Positions 54,338 to 63,953 of a stretch of 64,000 nt of DNA are shown here, piece after piece. The notes below the pieces were generated by a model. That model saw only the letters and a program-made list of their open reading frames with translations, ran no database searches and had not been told where the DNA came from. A program made the translations under genes and the position numbers. Source of the DNA: Anoxybacillus tepidamans PS2 (GTDB lineage: Bacteria > Bacillota > Bacilli > Bacillales > Anoxybacillaceae); contig NZ_JHVN01000013.1 of NCBI RefSeq assembly GCF_000620165.1, positions 1 through 64,000 of the forward strand, in the 5' to 3' direction. Within the stretch, counting starts at the first letter, position 1. Each line of letters begins with the position of its first letter.

Positions 54338-54580
54338 ATGTCTTATCAAGAGTTTTTAGTGGAGAGGGAACAAATCGACTATTTTATCCGGCGGGGGTAT
54401 TTGATTAAACGCATTTATGAAAATTTAAGCGGGACGTTTGTAGAATTCGAATTAAAGAGATCGAATTCTTCGAGAGAACAAAAATTGCAAAAAACGTTGC
54501 ACATTTATAATGCCGATGCGCGCAAATATGTTTCGTCTTTATTGATTCAACAATTGAAACAGACGGCGGCACCGTTTTAG
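54338..54580 (+). CDS. Small unknown protein in the pyrimidine cluster
   Basis: An 80-aa soluble protein: MSYQEFLVEREQIDYFIRRG, then YLIKRIYENLSGTFVEFELK and SSLLIQQLKQTAAPF. It starts 13 nt after the permease stop with AAAGGGAGGG as RBS, so it is certainly in the same transcript. I do not recognise a family. Its location suggests a role in pyrimidine catabolism or its control, but the sequence gives no catalytic hint. Confidence 0.7.
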   Translation: MSYQEFLVEREQIDYFIRRGYLIKRIYENLSGTFVEFELKRSNSSREQKLQKTLHIYNADARKYVSSLLIQQLKQTAAPF

Positions 54581-54610
54581 AAAAAAGAAATTACTTAATG
54601 AAAAGAGGGA

Positions 54611-54850
54611 ATGGCCATGGAGTATTTTTTACAAGCGAAGGACGGAGCTTTCCCGTGCGAAGTAACGATTGATGAAGATAACGGCAGATACATGATTCGC
54701 AAAGCAGATACGAGCGGGGAAGTATTTAATACACCGGAGGAACTTGTTCGTTGGATTTTAGCCAATTGGAACAAAGATGCTTTTCATGATCAAGATCAGT
54801 TCGAACAGATGATAAACGAAATTCAAGTTTATATTCCTATTAATCAATAA
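54611..54850 (+). CDS. Second small unknown protein in the pyrimidine cluster
   Basis: A 79-aa acidic protein: MAMEYFLQAKDGAFPCEVTI, ADTSGEVFNTPEELVRWIL and DQFEQMINEIQVYIP. It is translated 30 nt after the previous small gene (AAAGAGGG RBS) and followed by a strong terminator, closing the operon. It is of alpha/beta type by appearance, with no known family recognised. Confidence 0.68.
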   Translation: MAMEYFLQAKDGAFPCEVTIDEDNGRYMIRKADTSGEVFNTPEELVRWILANWNKDAFHDQDQFEQMINEIQVYIPINQ

Positions 54851-54853
54851 TGA

Positions 54854-54888
54854 AAAAAGGGGTAGGAACACCTATCCCTTTTATTCTT
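54854..54888 (+). terminator. Terminator of the pyrimidine uptake/catabolic operon
   Basis: AAAAGGGGTAGG (54855-54866) and CCTATCCCTTTT (54871-54882), then TATTCTTTT. Confidence 0.85.
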
Positions 54889-55034
54889 TTTTCAATAATA
54901 AGGCGCCTGCCATCTCTCAAAAAATAAATGTTTTTGAACAGCTGCACCCCACCCCGCAGGAATGTGTTATTTTATCATGAATAATATTATTAACTAGTAG
55001 ACATTCTTCGCCTTAGATAAGGAGGTGGGAAGAA

Positions 55035-56621
55035 GTGCATGAACATTTTCAGTTCACCGTTTTCGATGTGTTAAAAAGAAAGCATTTTCAACATACTCAA
55101 GTCATTGCCGGGCACGAGGGCTTGCACCGCACGGTAAAATGGGTGCATGTTGTTGAAGTGACGAACATTAATAAACTATTAAATGGAAAAGAGTTGATTT
55201 TATCTACAGGCGTAGGCTGGAGGGAAAATGAAGAGTTATTTCTTTCATTTTTACAGCAGTTGATAGAATGTGATGCCTCGGGGTTATGCATCGAGATTGG
55301 AACCTACACTTCTTCTATCCCACAACAAATCATTCGGCTGGCCGATGAACACCGCTTTCCTATCATCCTTTTTTTAAAAGAAGTCCCGTTTGTTGAAATT
55401 ACGCAAGACATCCATGCTTATTTAATCAACCAGCACTATCAAATGATTTCCAACTTAGAAGAGTATTCGCAGCAGCTCAACAAAAAGCTATTGTCTGTTG
55501 AGCACTATAATGAGATTTTAAAATATTTACATCGATATTTAGGTCATCAAATTTTGTTTCGAATGAACGGAAAAGAAGTCGAATTTGTTCCGGAGTGCTC
55601 TGAAAAAAAGAGGATGTTATTATTAGAACAGTTGACGCAGCCGTCTGCGAAAGCCGCCTCCCAACCGATTCAGCTTTTTAGTTATGAATACGGAGAACTT
55701 TCGATTGTTTCGACAGAACGGGAAATCAGCGAGTTTGATCTCCTCATTTTAGATCGAACGGCCACCGCTCTTGCACAACATTTATTGCGCGATTTATACG
55801 CTGAGGAAAAAAGGAAAGTGCAAGAGAATGAGTGGCTGAAAGGTTGGTTGGAAGGAGACCATGGCAATGAGGCCATTTTCGATTATTTATCTGAACACGA
55901 ACCAGAGTTGCATCCAAAAGGAGGGTTCGTTTGCGTATGTCGATTTAAATCGCTACGACAGTTATCCAATTTGGATATGACATATTTTAAATTATTGTTT
56001 CGCACAATTTTTGAACAGCAAGGATTCCATACGTTTTCCATTGAGCATCGCAATAGCGTCATTTTTATGATGGTGGACACGCGGGGCGCAAAAACGTGGA
56101 AAAATCGAATGAAAACAGGGATCGAGCGCTTACTAGAGTCCGAGTATATTAACAAAAAAAGAGTGCCATGTTTTTTCTTTGGCGTCGGAAAATTTGTTGA
56201 GAACCTCTCACATATGGACAAAAGCTACCAAACCGCGCTGGAAACGATAAAGATTCAGCACCATCTCGGGAAAAAGGTAAACAGCTATTTCTATGAAGAT
56301 TTACATATGTACCGCATCATTTCTCTTATTCATAAACACAGCGACCTGCATGAAGTGGTGATGGAATATTTAGAACCGGTGATCGAGTACGATAAAAAGT
56401 ACAACGGCAAATTGATGGAAACATTAAAAGTGTATTTGGCATGCAACGGGTCGAAGAAAGAAACGGCCAAACGCTTATTTGTTGTTAGACAGACACTTTA
56501 CCACCGCATTCAAAAATTAGAGTCGTTATTAGGAGCCGATTTTATGAACCCGGAAAAGCGTTTGGCAATCGAGTTTATGGTACAAGCATATGAATATTTA
56601 GCAGCAGGCCGCAAGCAATAA
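55035..56621 (+). CDS. PucR-family transcriptional regulator
   Basis: A 528-aa regulator with the N-terminal PucR domain ([45 protein letters not shown]), a GGDEF-like middle, and a C-terminal HTH_30 helix-turn-helix ([19 protein letters not shown], then [18 protein letters not shown]). Proteins of this family sense purine- or pyrimidine-derived compounds and control nucleobase breakdown. Lying between the uptake/ring-opening operon and the aminotransferase/dehydrogenase pair, it is the likely regulator of the cluster. GTG 55035 has GGAGGTGGGAAG upstream. Confidence 0.88.
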   Translation: MHEHFQFTVFDVLKRKHFQHTQVIAGHEGLHRTVKWVHVVEVTNINKLLNGKELILSTGVGWRENEELFLSFLQQLIECDASGLCIEIGTYTSSIPQQIIRLADEHRFPIILFLKEVPFVEITQDIHAYLINQHYQMISNLEEYSQQLNKKLLSVEHYNEILKYLHRYLGHQILFRMNGKEVEFVPECSEKKRMLLLEQLTQPSAKAASQPIQLFSYEYGELSIVSTEREISEFDLLILDRTATALAQHLLRDLYAEEKRKVQENEWLKGWLEGDHGNEAIFDYLSEHEPELHPKGGFVCVCRFKSLRQLSNLDMTYFKLLFRTIFEQQGFHTFSIEHRNSVIFMMVDTRGAKTWKNRMKTGIERLLESEYINKKRVPCFFFGVGKFVENLSHMDKSYQTALETIKIQHHLGKKVNSYFYEDLHMYRIISLIHKHSDLHEVVMEYLEPVIEYDKKYNGKLMETLKVYLACNGSKKETAKRLFVVRQTLYHRIQKLESLLGADFMNPEKRLAIEFMVQAYEYLAAGRKQ

Positions 56622-56622
56622 T

Positions 56623-56658
56623 CCCTTCTCCAAACGTGGAGAGGGGTTCATTTTTTTT
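56623..56658 (+). terminator. Terminator of the pucR-type gene
   Basis: CCCTTCTCCA (56623-56632) and TGGAGAGGGG (56637-56646) followed by TTCATTTTTTTT. Confidence 0.8.
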
Positions 56659-56784
56659 GTCATAAAACAAAGGAAGGTTGTCATATTGTGGAATGGGAGC
56701 TCATATGCTTTTTACATTATGTCTAATGAACGCTTTAGTAACTTGCGGGATAATGGGAGTACATCGCAAATGAGGGGGATCGAG

Positions 56785-58251
56785 ATGGCCGTAACGAAAA
56801 ATGAAACGACCGTTTTAAAAAATTTTATTAACGGAGAGTGGGTGGAATCAAGCGGCGCAGAAACGCTAGAAGTTCCGAACCCGGCAACCGGGGAAGTGCT
56901 GGCGAGAGTTCCCATTTCTACGAAAGAGGATGTAGAAAGAGCGGTACAAGCGGCGAAAGAAGCGTTCGCAACATGGAAACACATCCCGGTGCCAAAACGG
57001 GCACGGATTATGTTTAAGTTTCACCATTTATTGAATGAGCATCATGAAGAGTTGGCAAAGCTCGTCGTTCAAGAAAATGGAAAAGCATATAAGGAAGCAT
57101 ACGGCGAAATTCAGCGGGGAATCGAATGTGTCGAATTTGCTGCAGGAGCGCCTACTTTAATGATGGGGGAATCGCTTGCGGGAATTGCTGAAGAGATCGA
57201 CTCGGAGATGTTCCGATATCCTCTCGGAGTGGTCGGCGGGATCACACCATTTAATTTCCCAATGATGGTGCCGCTTTGGATGTTTCCGTTGGCGATCGCA
57301 TGCGGCAATACGTTTGTGTTAAAGCCTTCGGAGCGCACGCCGATTTTGGCGAATAAATTGGCTGAACTGTTTACGCAAGCAGGAGCGCCTGCTGGAGTGT
57401 TGAATGTGGTGCATGGTGCACACGATGTCGTCAATGCGCTAATTGATCATGAAGATATTAAAGCGATTTCATTTGTCGGTTCCCAGCCGGTGGCGAAATA
57501 CGTCTATGAGCGGGCGGCTGCCAAAGGAAAACGCGTACAGGCACTTTCGGGAGCGAAAAACCACCATATCATCATGCCGGATGCTGATATTGAGTTGGCA
57601 GTACAGCACGTTATCAGTTCGGCGTTTGGCAGCGCCGGCCAGCGTTGTATGGCGTGCAGTGCCGTTGTCGTTGTCGGTGATAACGAGCCGTTTGTCCAAT
57701 TATTAAAGAAAAAGGCGGATGAACTGGCGATCGGCAATGGAATGGATGAAGACGTATTGCTTACTCCTGTCATCCGCCAGTCGCATCGCGAAAAAGTGTT
57801 AGGCTATATCGAAAAAGGCATCGAAGAAGGGGCCGTTCTCATTCGCGACGGTCGAAAAGAAATGGCGGAAATGCCGGAAGGGAATTTCCTCGGTCCGACG
57901 ATTTTTGACCATGTGACGCCGGATATGACGATTGCGAAAGAAGAAATTTTTGCGCCTGTGCTAAGCTTGCTTCGCGCTGTTGATTTAGACGAAGCGCTTG
58001 AGTATATTCGCAAGTCGCGGTACGGAAACGGGGCGACGATTTATACAAAAGACGCAAAAGCCGTGCGGAAGTTCCGCGAAGAAGCGGATGCGGGCATGCT
58101 AGGCATTAACGTCGGCGTGCCGGCAACGATGGCGTTTTTCCCGTTTTCCGGTTGGAAAGATTCGTTTTACGGCGATTTACATGTTAACGGCAAAGACGGT
58201 GTGAATTTCTATACGCGCAAAAAAATGATTACGTCTCGATTTGATTTCTAA
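56785..58251 (+). CDS. mmsA: CoA-acylating (methyl)malonate-semialdehyde dehydrogenase
   Basis: A 488-aa aldehyde dehydrogenase of the MMSDH type, with [20 protein letters not shown] at the start, [52 protein letters not shown] and the catalytic Cys C288 in [11 protein letters not shown], which lacks the usual EL(G)GK general-base segment as MMSDH enzymes do. It turns malonate or methylmalonate semialdehyde into acetyl- or propionyl-CoA. ATG 56785 (GAGGGGGA upstream) is chosen over the long frame start at 56686. With the following aminotransferase it completes beta-alanine breakdown. Confidence 0.9.
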   Translation: MAVTKNETTVLKNFINGEWVESSGAETLEVPNPATGEVLARVPISTKEDVERAVQAAKEAFATWKHIPVPKRARIMFKFHHLLNEHHEELAKLVVQENGKAYKEAYGEIQRGIECVEFAAGAPTLMMGESLAGIAEEIDSEMFRYPLGVVGGITPFNFPMMVPLWMFPLAIACGNTFVLKPSERTPILANKLAELFTQAGAPAGVLNVVHGAHDVVNALIDHEDIKAISFVGSQPVAKYVYERAAAKGKRVQALSGAKNHHIIMPDADIELAVQHVISSAFGSAGQRCMACSAVVVVGDNEPFVQLLKKKADELAIGNGMDEDVLLTPVIRQSHREKVLGYIEKGIEEGAVLIRDGRKEMAEMPEGNFLGPTIFDHVTPDMTIAKEEIFAPVLSLLRAVDLDEALEYIRKSRYGNGATIYTKDAKAVRKFREEADAGMLGINVGVPATMAFFPFSGWKDSFYGDLHVNGKDGVNFYTRKKMITSRFDF

Positions 58252-58275
58252 ATTAAAAAGAAAGAAGGGAATGCG

Positions 58276-59628
58276 ATGGTGCAAATAGATCAAAGCCAAC
58301 AGCTGACGGCAAAAGATGCGCAATATATATGGCATTCGATGAAACCGTACAACCCGGAGGCGACATTGATCGCCGCGGAGGCGAAAGGATGCTGGGTAAC
58401 GGACCATACGGGCAAAAAATATTTGGACGCTATGGCCGGCCTTTGGTGCGTCAACGTCGGATATGGACGGGAAGAACTGGCGGAAGCGGCTTATGAACAG
58501 TTAAAGAAGCTCGCCTATTTCCCGCTCACGCAAAGCCATACGGCCGCCGTCGAACTCGGCGAGAAGCTGAACGAGCTTCTCGGAGATGAATATGTCATTT
58601 TCTTTTCGAACAGCGGCTCAGAGGCGAACGAAACGGCGTTTAAAATCGCAAGGCAGTATCACCAGCAAAGAGGCGAACATAGCCGTTATAAAATTATTTC
58701 CCGCTATCGGGCATATCACGGAAATTCAATGGGAGCACTCGCCGCGACAGGGCAGGCGCAGCGGAAATATAAATACGAGCCGCTCGCGACGGGATTTATC
58801 CATGTCGCGCCTCCTGACAGTTATCGCGATGAAGAAACGGCCACCAATCCGCGCGAGTTGAAATCGGTGAAGGCGATTGACCAAGTCATGACATGGGAAT
58901 TAAGCGAAACGATTGCCGCGGTCATTATGGAGCCGATCATTACAGGCGGAGGCATTCTCATTCCGCCGGATGGCTATATGAAAGCGGTGAAAGAAGTGTG
59001 CGAAAAGCATGGGGCGCTCTTGATTGTCGATGAAGTTATTTGCGGTTTCGGCCGCACGGGCAAACCGTTTGGCTTTATGCATTACGGAGTGAAGCCAGAT
59101 ATCATCACGATGGCCAAAGGCATTACAAGCGCCTACTTGCCGCTGTCAGCGACGGCTGTCCGAAAAGAAATTTATGAGGCGTTCAAAGGCACGGAGGAAT
59201 ATGATTACTTCCGCCATGTCAATACATTTGGCGGCAGCCCGGCCGCATGTGCACTCGCTTTGAAAAACATTGAGATTATGGAGAAGGAAAAATTGTTCGA
59301 CCGTTCTCGCGACGTTGGCGAACAATTATTAAATGAACTTAAAAATAAATTGCAAGACCATCCTTATGTCGGTGATGTTCGCGGCAAAGGATTGCTCATC
59401 GGCATTGAATTAGTGGCTAACCGAAGCACAAAAGAACCGCTTGATGTGTCGCTTGTCAATCAAGTAATTGGAGCGTGCAAAGAAAAAGGGCTGCTCATCG
59501 GCAAAAACGGAACGACGGTCGCCGGCTTTAATAACGTGTTAACATTGTCGCCTCCTTTGACCATTGAAAGCGAAGATGTTGCCTTTTTAGTTCAAACATT
59601 AACGGCGGCGCTTGCAGAAATAAAGTAG
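58276..59628 (+). CDS. Class III omega-aminotransferase (beta-alanine--pyruvate type)
   Basis: A 450-aa PLP enzyme. Class III motifs: LWCVNVGYGREELAEAAYEQ, the NSGSEANETAFKIARQYH cofactor region, YRAYHGNSMGALAATGQ, LIVDEVICGFGRTGKPFG, and PLP lysine K281 in MAKGITSAYLPLSA. Removal of the amino group of beta-alanine or 3-aminoisobutyrate would give the semialdehyde used by the preceding dehydrogenase. It starts 24 nt after that gene (AAAGAAGGGAATGCG) and ends the operon. Amino-acceptor preference is inferred only. Confidence 0.92.
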   Translation: MVQIDQSQQLTAKDAQYIWHSMKPYNPEATLIAAEAKGCWVTDHTGKKYLDAMAGLWCVNVGYGREELAEAAYEQLKKLAYFPLTQSHTAAVELGEKLNELLGDEYVIFFSNSGSEANETAFKIARQYHQQRGEHSRYKIISRYRAYHGNSMGALAATGQAQRKYKYEPLATGFIHVAPPDSYRDEETATNPRELKSVKAIDQVMTWELSETIAAVIMEPIITGGGILIPPDGYMKAVKEVCEKHGALLIVDEVICGFGRTGKPFGFMHYGVKPDIITMAKGITSAYLPLSATAVRKEIYEAFKGTEEYDYFRHVNTFGGSPAACALALKNIEIMEKEKLFDRSRDVGEQLLNELKNKLQDHPYVGDVRGKGLLIGIELVANRSTKEPLDVSLVNQVIGACKEKGLLIGKNGTTVAGFNNVLTLSPPLTIESEDVAFLVQTLTAALAEIK

Positions 59629-59649
59629 TATATGAAGCATTGTGTATCC

Positions 59650-59690
59650 ACACAGGACTCATTCGTATGAATGGGTCTTGTGTTTTTTTT
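59650..59690 (+). terminator. Terminator of the dehydrogenase-aminotransferase operon
   Basis: ACACAGGACTCATTC and GAATGGGTCTTGTGT around GTAT, followed by TTTTTTT. Confidence 0.9.
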
Positions 59691-59808
59691 ATCGGTAAAC
59701 GGCATGATTGCTATAAAGCGAGATATAGTTCATTGCCATGAATCACGGTGATAGCTCTTGCCCCCAAAAGAGTCCCTGAACTATCATTAAGTGAAGAGGT
59801 GGATTATA

Positions 59809-60532
59809 TTGAAATTAACTGCTAATCTAACGAAACTTTATAAAGAAATGTTTAAGGAAATATTGGTGCCTTTAGGTTTTAAAATGAAGGGTTCATTATT
59901 TAATCAGAGTAATCAACGAAGAAATTATACAAACGGTAAATATTTTCAAAAGATCACCAATCGATTTTACATTGAATATTGGCATTTTTCCCTTTTCAAG
60001 AGAAAATGACAAGAGTCTCTTGAAAGAGGGAAATTATAGATTGTATGATTTTTTAGATTATGATGATGGTATGTATTTCCAATACAATCCTCTTAGTTTT
60101 CAAAGTATAAGAGATGAGCTAGAAAAATGCATTTATCAGTTTAAAAAGGAAATATTGCCGATTTTTGAGTTTGTACAAACAGAAAAAAACTTTTTAATAT
60201 TTGAAGAAGAGCTTGAAATGAAAAAATATGGTGAAGAGGACTTTCTTAACGATAATAAGTTATATATTAATTTAAGATATGGAAATTATTCACAGGCACT
60301 AATGGTAGTTGAGGCATATATAAAACAAAAAACAGATGCACTAACAGAAAAACATAGAGATGAATTTGATAGCGAGGAAAAGTTTCAAGCATTTTTAGAT
60401 GAAAGATTGCAAGAATTGAACGCATTAAAAAATGCCATACAATCGAATGATGTGAATGATCTCGACCAGATTGTACAGACAAATATCAATCATACGAAAA
60501 ATATGCTTAGAGATTATGGGTTTACATTCTAA
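59809..60532 (+). pseudogene. DUF4304-like protein gene with one frameshift
   Basis: TTG 59809 (GAAGAGGTGG upstream) starts MKLTANLTKLYKEMFKEILV then LGFKMKGSLFNQSNQRRNY, which is typical of DUF4304. The frame is lost at the T4 tract near 59961-59965. Frame +1 continues TLNIGIFPFSREND, LYDFLDYDDGMYF and a helical part AYIKQKTDALTEKHRDEF to the stop at 60532. One extra T explains the break; repaired, the product is about 240 aa. No function is known for the family; some members occur near defence or toxin loci. GC is lower than in neighbouring genes. Confidence 0.65.
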
Positions 60533-60538
60533 ATGACG

Positions 60539-60580
60539 AAAGTGAGGACTCCATTATATGAGGAGTTCTCACTTTATTTT
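60539..60580. terminator. Bidirectional terminator between the DUF4304 and Sir2 genes
   Basis: AAAGTGAGGACTCC (60539-60552) and GGAGTTCTCACTTT (60562-60575) with A/T flanks on both sides. Confidence 0.85.
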
Positions 60581-61292
60581 ACATTTCTTGATCCGCCTCC
60601 GCCAATACGTCGCCGATTTTTCGGTTTTGGATGACAAGATCCGCCCATTCGTCCAATTCGGTCGGTTCCATGTTGACGATGATGAGTTTCGCTCCGTTTC
60701 GTTTGGCGATGAGCGGCAGCTGGTTGGCGGGCGATACTTGCAAGGAAGAACCGAGCACGATGAACAGTTCAGCTTGCTGGGCGGCACGCCATGCTTGTTC
60801 TACCGCATCCGCTGGCAGCGCTTCGCCAAACAGAACGACGGAGGGGCGTAAAAAGCCGCCGCACGAGCAGTAAAAGGTATCAGTAAGATAAGCATCGCTT
60901 TCATAAGATTGATCACAGCGCGCGCAGCGGACCGTCCGAAGCGAACCGTGAAGCTCGATGACGTGTCGGCTGCCGGCTTGCTGATGAAATCCGTCGACGT
61001 TTTGCGTAATCACGCTGTCGATGAGACCGCGCTCTTCCCATCGCGCAAGGATATGATGTCCCGTGTGCGGCTCGCATTCCCGAAGCGTGCGAATGCGGTA
61101 TTGGTAAAAGGCAATAAAATCGTCGCGGTGGTATTGAAGCGCATGCGTGCTTGCGAGACGCTCTGGATTTTTGTGTTGCCATAGCCCCGTCTTCGCCGAG
61201 CGGAAATCAGGCAGGCCGCTTTCCGTTGACATTCCTGCTCCTGTTAATACAACTGTGCGCTTTGATGCGCGCAACCATTCTGATAGAGACAT
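60579..61292 (-). CDS. Sir2-family NAD-dependent protein deacylase
   Basis: A 237-aa sirtuin. NAD-binding motifs TVVLTGAGMSTESGLPDFRS and ITQNVDGFHQQAG (catalytic His in IELHGSLRTV), the zinc-binding set CARC with CSCGG, and VLGSSLQVSPANQLP and VNMEPTELDEWADLVI are all present. ATG 61292 is preferred to the longer frame because AAGGTGAATG lies directly upstream and it begins with the usual short helix. The enzyme removes acyl groups from protein lysines. It is close downstream of the TetR gene on the same strand and may be co-transcribed. Confidence 0.9.
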   Translation of the reverse strand: MSLSEWLRASKRTVVLTGAGMSTESGLPDFRSAKTGLWQHKNPERLASTHALQYHRDDFIAFYQYRIRTLRECEPHTGHHILARWEERGLIDSVITQNVDGFHQQAGSRHVIELHGSLRTVRCARCDQSYESDAYLTDTFYCSCGGFLRPSVVLFGEALPADAVEQAWRAAQQAELFIVLGSSLQVSPANQLPLIAKRNGAKLIIVNMEPTELDEWADLVIQNRKIGDVLAEADQEM

Positions 61293-61315
61293 ATCATTCA
61301 CCTTCTTTTCGTTTA

Positions 61316-61921
61316 TTAGCAATATACGCCGTTTGTATACATTTCCGTTAAATGATAGACCGCCTCATCCAACGAAAAAGGGACATCCTGTTCGGTCAGC
61401 TCCCACATATACATTTCGTTGGCGTAAAACCAACCCCGTGCGACCAAATTTGGCTGCAAATATGGCCTAGCTAAGCCTTTTGTTTGTGAATAGGCGACAT
61501 CTTTGGCGATGCGGTTGATGAATTGTTCGCGAATCGCTTTCCATTTTTTCTCGACGACCGCCGATATGCCGATGGCTTCTTTCATGATTTGCAGCATCTG
61601 CTGTTCTTGTATCGCCAATTGCAAAAAAAGCCGGACTTGATGTTCGATAAGTTGGCGCGCTTCTTCTTTTGTCTGGGGGGAGAACGGGATTTCCGCCACT
61701 TCATAAAATTTTTTCATCACGTTTTCCATAATTTCAATAAAAATCTCATCCTTGTTTTTAAAATATACATACGCGGTTCCGTAGCCGATATGGGCCTTCT
61801 GGATAATTTGCGTAATCGTCGTTTTTTGAAATCCGTTTTGCAAAAACACGTCGTAGGACGCGTCGATAATTTTTTGCCTTGTTTGCTGCGCTTGCAGCTG
61901 CCTTGAAGAAAGTTTTTTCAT
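61316..61921 (-). CDS. TetR-family regulator, probable repressor of the kyn operon
   Basis: A 201-aa protein with the TetR N-terminal domain QTRQKIIDASYDVFLQNGFQ and TTITQIIQKAHIGYGTAYVY, then a helical ligand domain ending YHLTEMYTNGVYC. ATG 61921 (AAAGGACGG) is used; the upstream frame extension would run into the operator. It is divergent from kynU, and a near-perfect 27-bp palindrome overlapping the kynU promoter is the likely binding site. The inducer may be tryptophan, kynurenine or another pathway compound. Confidence 0.82.
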   Translation of the reverse strand: MKKLSSRQLQAQQTRQKIIDASYDVFLQNGFQKTTITQIIQKAHIGYGTAYVYFKNKDEIFIEIMENVMKKFYEVAEIPFSPQTKEEARQLIEHQVRLFLQLAIQEQQMLQIMKEAIGISAVVEKKWKAIREQFINRIAKDVAYSQTKGLARPYLQPNLVARGWFYANEMYMWELTEQDVPFSLDEAVYHLTEMYTNGVYC

Positions 61922-61948
61922 CGCTTTGCCGTCCTTTCTTCGGATTGG

Positions 61949-61990
61949 TGACAATATGTCATTGACATTGTGTCAACTTACCTATATATT
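61949..61990 (+). promoter_or_regulatory. kynU promoter with overlapping TetR operator
   Basis: TTGACA (61962-61967) and TATATT (61985-61990) are exactly 17 nt apart, an excellent sigma-A promoter reading towards kynU. The palindrome TGACAATATGTCA-T-TGACATTGTGTCA (61949-61975), with 11 of 13 arm positions matching, covers the -35 box, so TetR binding would block transcription. Confidence 0.65.
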
Positions 61991-62046
61991 TTAACTAAAA
62001 ATATAGAAAATTCAAATGTAAATAAGGTCACGGGGAGATGAAGGAG

Positions 62047-63321
62047 ATGCTTCGACATTCACGGGAATATGCGCTTCAGCTTGATCAATTGGACGAGTTG
62101 GCCGCGTATCGAAACGAATTTTATATCCAAGAAGGAACCATTTATCTTGACGGCAACTCTCTTGGATTGCTTTCGCAACGTGCCGAACGGTCGCTTTTAG
62201 AAATTTTGGATTCATGGAAGTCGTACGGGATTGATGGCTGGACCAATGGAAAACACCCATGGTTTTATATGTCCGAGTCACTTGGAGAAATGATGGCGCA
62301 AATCGTCGGCTGCAAGGCGGAAGAAGTCATTGTCACCGGCTCGACGACAGTAAATCTTCATCAATTAGTCGCTACCTTTTACAAGCCAGCGAACGGACGG
62401 ACAAAAATTTTAGCCGATGAGCTCACGTTCCCATCGGACATTTATGCGCTCGAAAGCCAATTGAAATTAAAAGGGTATGACCCGAAAGAGTATTTAGTGC
62501 TCGTTAAAAGCCGGGACGGGCGGACGATTGAGGAAGCGGATATTATTGAAGCGATGACGGATGAGATTGCCCTTATTGTGTTGCCAAGTGTTCTTTATCG
62601 CAGCGGGCAGCTGCTAAATATGAAAACGCTCACGGAAGAAGCGCATAAGCGCGGCATTATGATCGGATTTGATTTATGCCACTCGGTCGGAGCGATTCCG
62701 CATCAGCTTCACGACTGGGATGTGGATTTTGCGTTTTGGTGCAATTATAAATATTTAAACGGCGGACCGGGAAGCGTCGCTGCTTTATATGTGAATGAAA
62801 AACATTTGGGGCGTGAGCCTGGGTTGAGCGGGTGGTTCAGTTCGAAAAAAGAAAAGCAATTTGACATGGAGCTTGATTTAACGCCTGAAACGCACGCAGG
62901 CGCCTTCCAAATCGGGACGCCGCATATTTTAAGCACCGCACCTTTGATCGGTTCCCTTTCGCTGTTTTGTGAGGTGGGAATGGAGAAGATTCGAAAAAAA
63001 TCTTTGCAGCTCACTCAATATATGATGGAGTTGATTGAACACGAATTAGCCGACTATGGCTTTACGATCGGAAACCCGCGAAATGATGAGCATCGAGGCG
63101 GACATGTATATTTAGAGCATCCAGAGGCGGCTCGAATTTGCAAAGCACTCAAGGCGGAAGGAATTATTCCTGATTTCCGCAAACCGAACGGCATCCGTTT
63201 GGCGCCGGTCGCTCTGTATAACACATACGAAGATGTATGGAAAACGGTGCAAATTTTAAAGCAAATTATGAAAGAGGAGCGGCATAAAAAATTTGATAAT
63301 GAACGGGGAGTGGTAGCGTGA
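62047..63321 (+). CDS. kynU: Kynureninase
   Basis: A 424-aa PLP enzyme that splits kynurenine into anthranilate and alanine. Signatures: [73 protein letters not shown], and PLP lysine K235 in [22 protein letters not shown] 62047 is placed 9 nt after GGGGAG; ATG 62038 is too close. Its stop overlaps the kynB start (TGATG), showing translational coupling. A tryptophan dioxygenase gene would be expected just beyond the window. Confidence 0.93.
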   Translation: MLRHSREYALQLDQLDELAAYRNEFYIQEGTIYLDGNSLGLLSQRAERSLLEILDSWKSYGIDGWTNGKHPWFYMSESLGEMMAQIVGCKAEEVIVTGSTTVNLHQLVATFYKPANGRTKILADELTFPSDIYALESQLKLKGYDPKEYLVLVKSRDGRTIEEADIIEAMTDEIALIVLPSVLYRSGQLLNMKTLTEEAHKRGIMIGFDLCHSVGAIPHQLHDWDVDFAFWCNYKYLNGGPGSVAALYVNEKHLGREPGLSGWFSSKKEKQFDMELDLTPETHAGAFQIGTPHILSTAPLIGSLSLFCEVGMEKIRKKSLQLTQYMMELIEHELADYGFTIGNPRNDEHRGGHVYLEHPEAARICKALKAEGIIPDFRKPNGIRLAPVALYNTYEDVWKTVQILKQIMKEERHKKFDNERGVVA

Positions 63322-63953
63322 TGAAAGCAGCTTGGATCGACATTTCACAACCGCTTTCGAACGCGATTGCTCATTGGCCGGGAGATACGCCGTTTACGTA
63401 TGAAGTATCGTTCACCAAAGCGCAAACAGGCTCTGTCAATATCGGAAAAATCACGACAAGCGTTCATATCGGAACACATGTCGATGCTCCGTTTCATTTC
63501 GATAATGAAGGTGTGAAAATTATCGATTTACCGCTTGATGTGTTTATCGGCCCAGCGCGCATGATCGATGTGTCATCGTTTGAAACGATTAACAGCGAGG
63601 TATTGCAAACGTTCGATCTTTCCGGCGTTTGCCGTCTCTTGCTAAAGACGAGCCTGCCGAATCGCCCCGAGAGGTTTCCGGAGGCGATTCCGACACTCGC
63701 GCCCGACCTAGGCCCGTTTCTCAAAGAAAAGGGGATTGTGTTGCTCGGAGTCGACATGCCATCGGTTGATCCGCTTGACAGCAAAGAGTTAGCGACGCAT
63801 CACTCGCTTGCAAAAAGCGGTGTGCATATTTTAGAAAATTTGATGCTCGATCATGTTGAGTGCGGCGACTATGAGCTGATTGCGCTTCCGCTTCCGCTCA
63901 AAGACGCCGACGGAAGCCCGGTGCGCGCTGTCATCAAGCCTTTAGCTCAATGA
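63321..63953 (+). CDS. kynB: Kynurenine formamidase (arylformamidase)
   Basis: A 210-aa cyclase-family metal hydrolase that removes the formyl group from N-formylkynurenine. Motif HIGTHVDAPFHFDNEG near residues 50-65 supplies the metal-binding His and Asp residues; DISQPLSNAIAHWPGDTPFTYE at the N-terminus and GVDMPSVDPLDSKELATHH near 145-165 are typical. ATG 63321 overlaps the kynU stop; GGGGAG lies 10 nt upstream. The last 47 nt of the window after its stop show no gene start. Confidence 0.92.
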   Translation: MKAAWIDISQPLSNAIAHWPGDTPFTYEVSFTKAQTGSVNIGKITTSVHIGTHVDAPFHFDNEGVKIIDLPLDVFIGPARMIDVSSFETINSEVLQTFDLSGVCRLLLKTSLPNRPERFPEAIPTLAPDLGPFLKEKGIVLLGVDMPSVDPLDSKELATHHSLAKSGVHILENLMLDHVECGDYELIALPLPLKDADGSPVRAVIKPLAQ

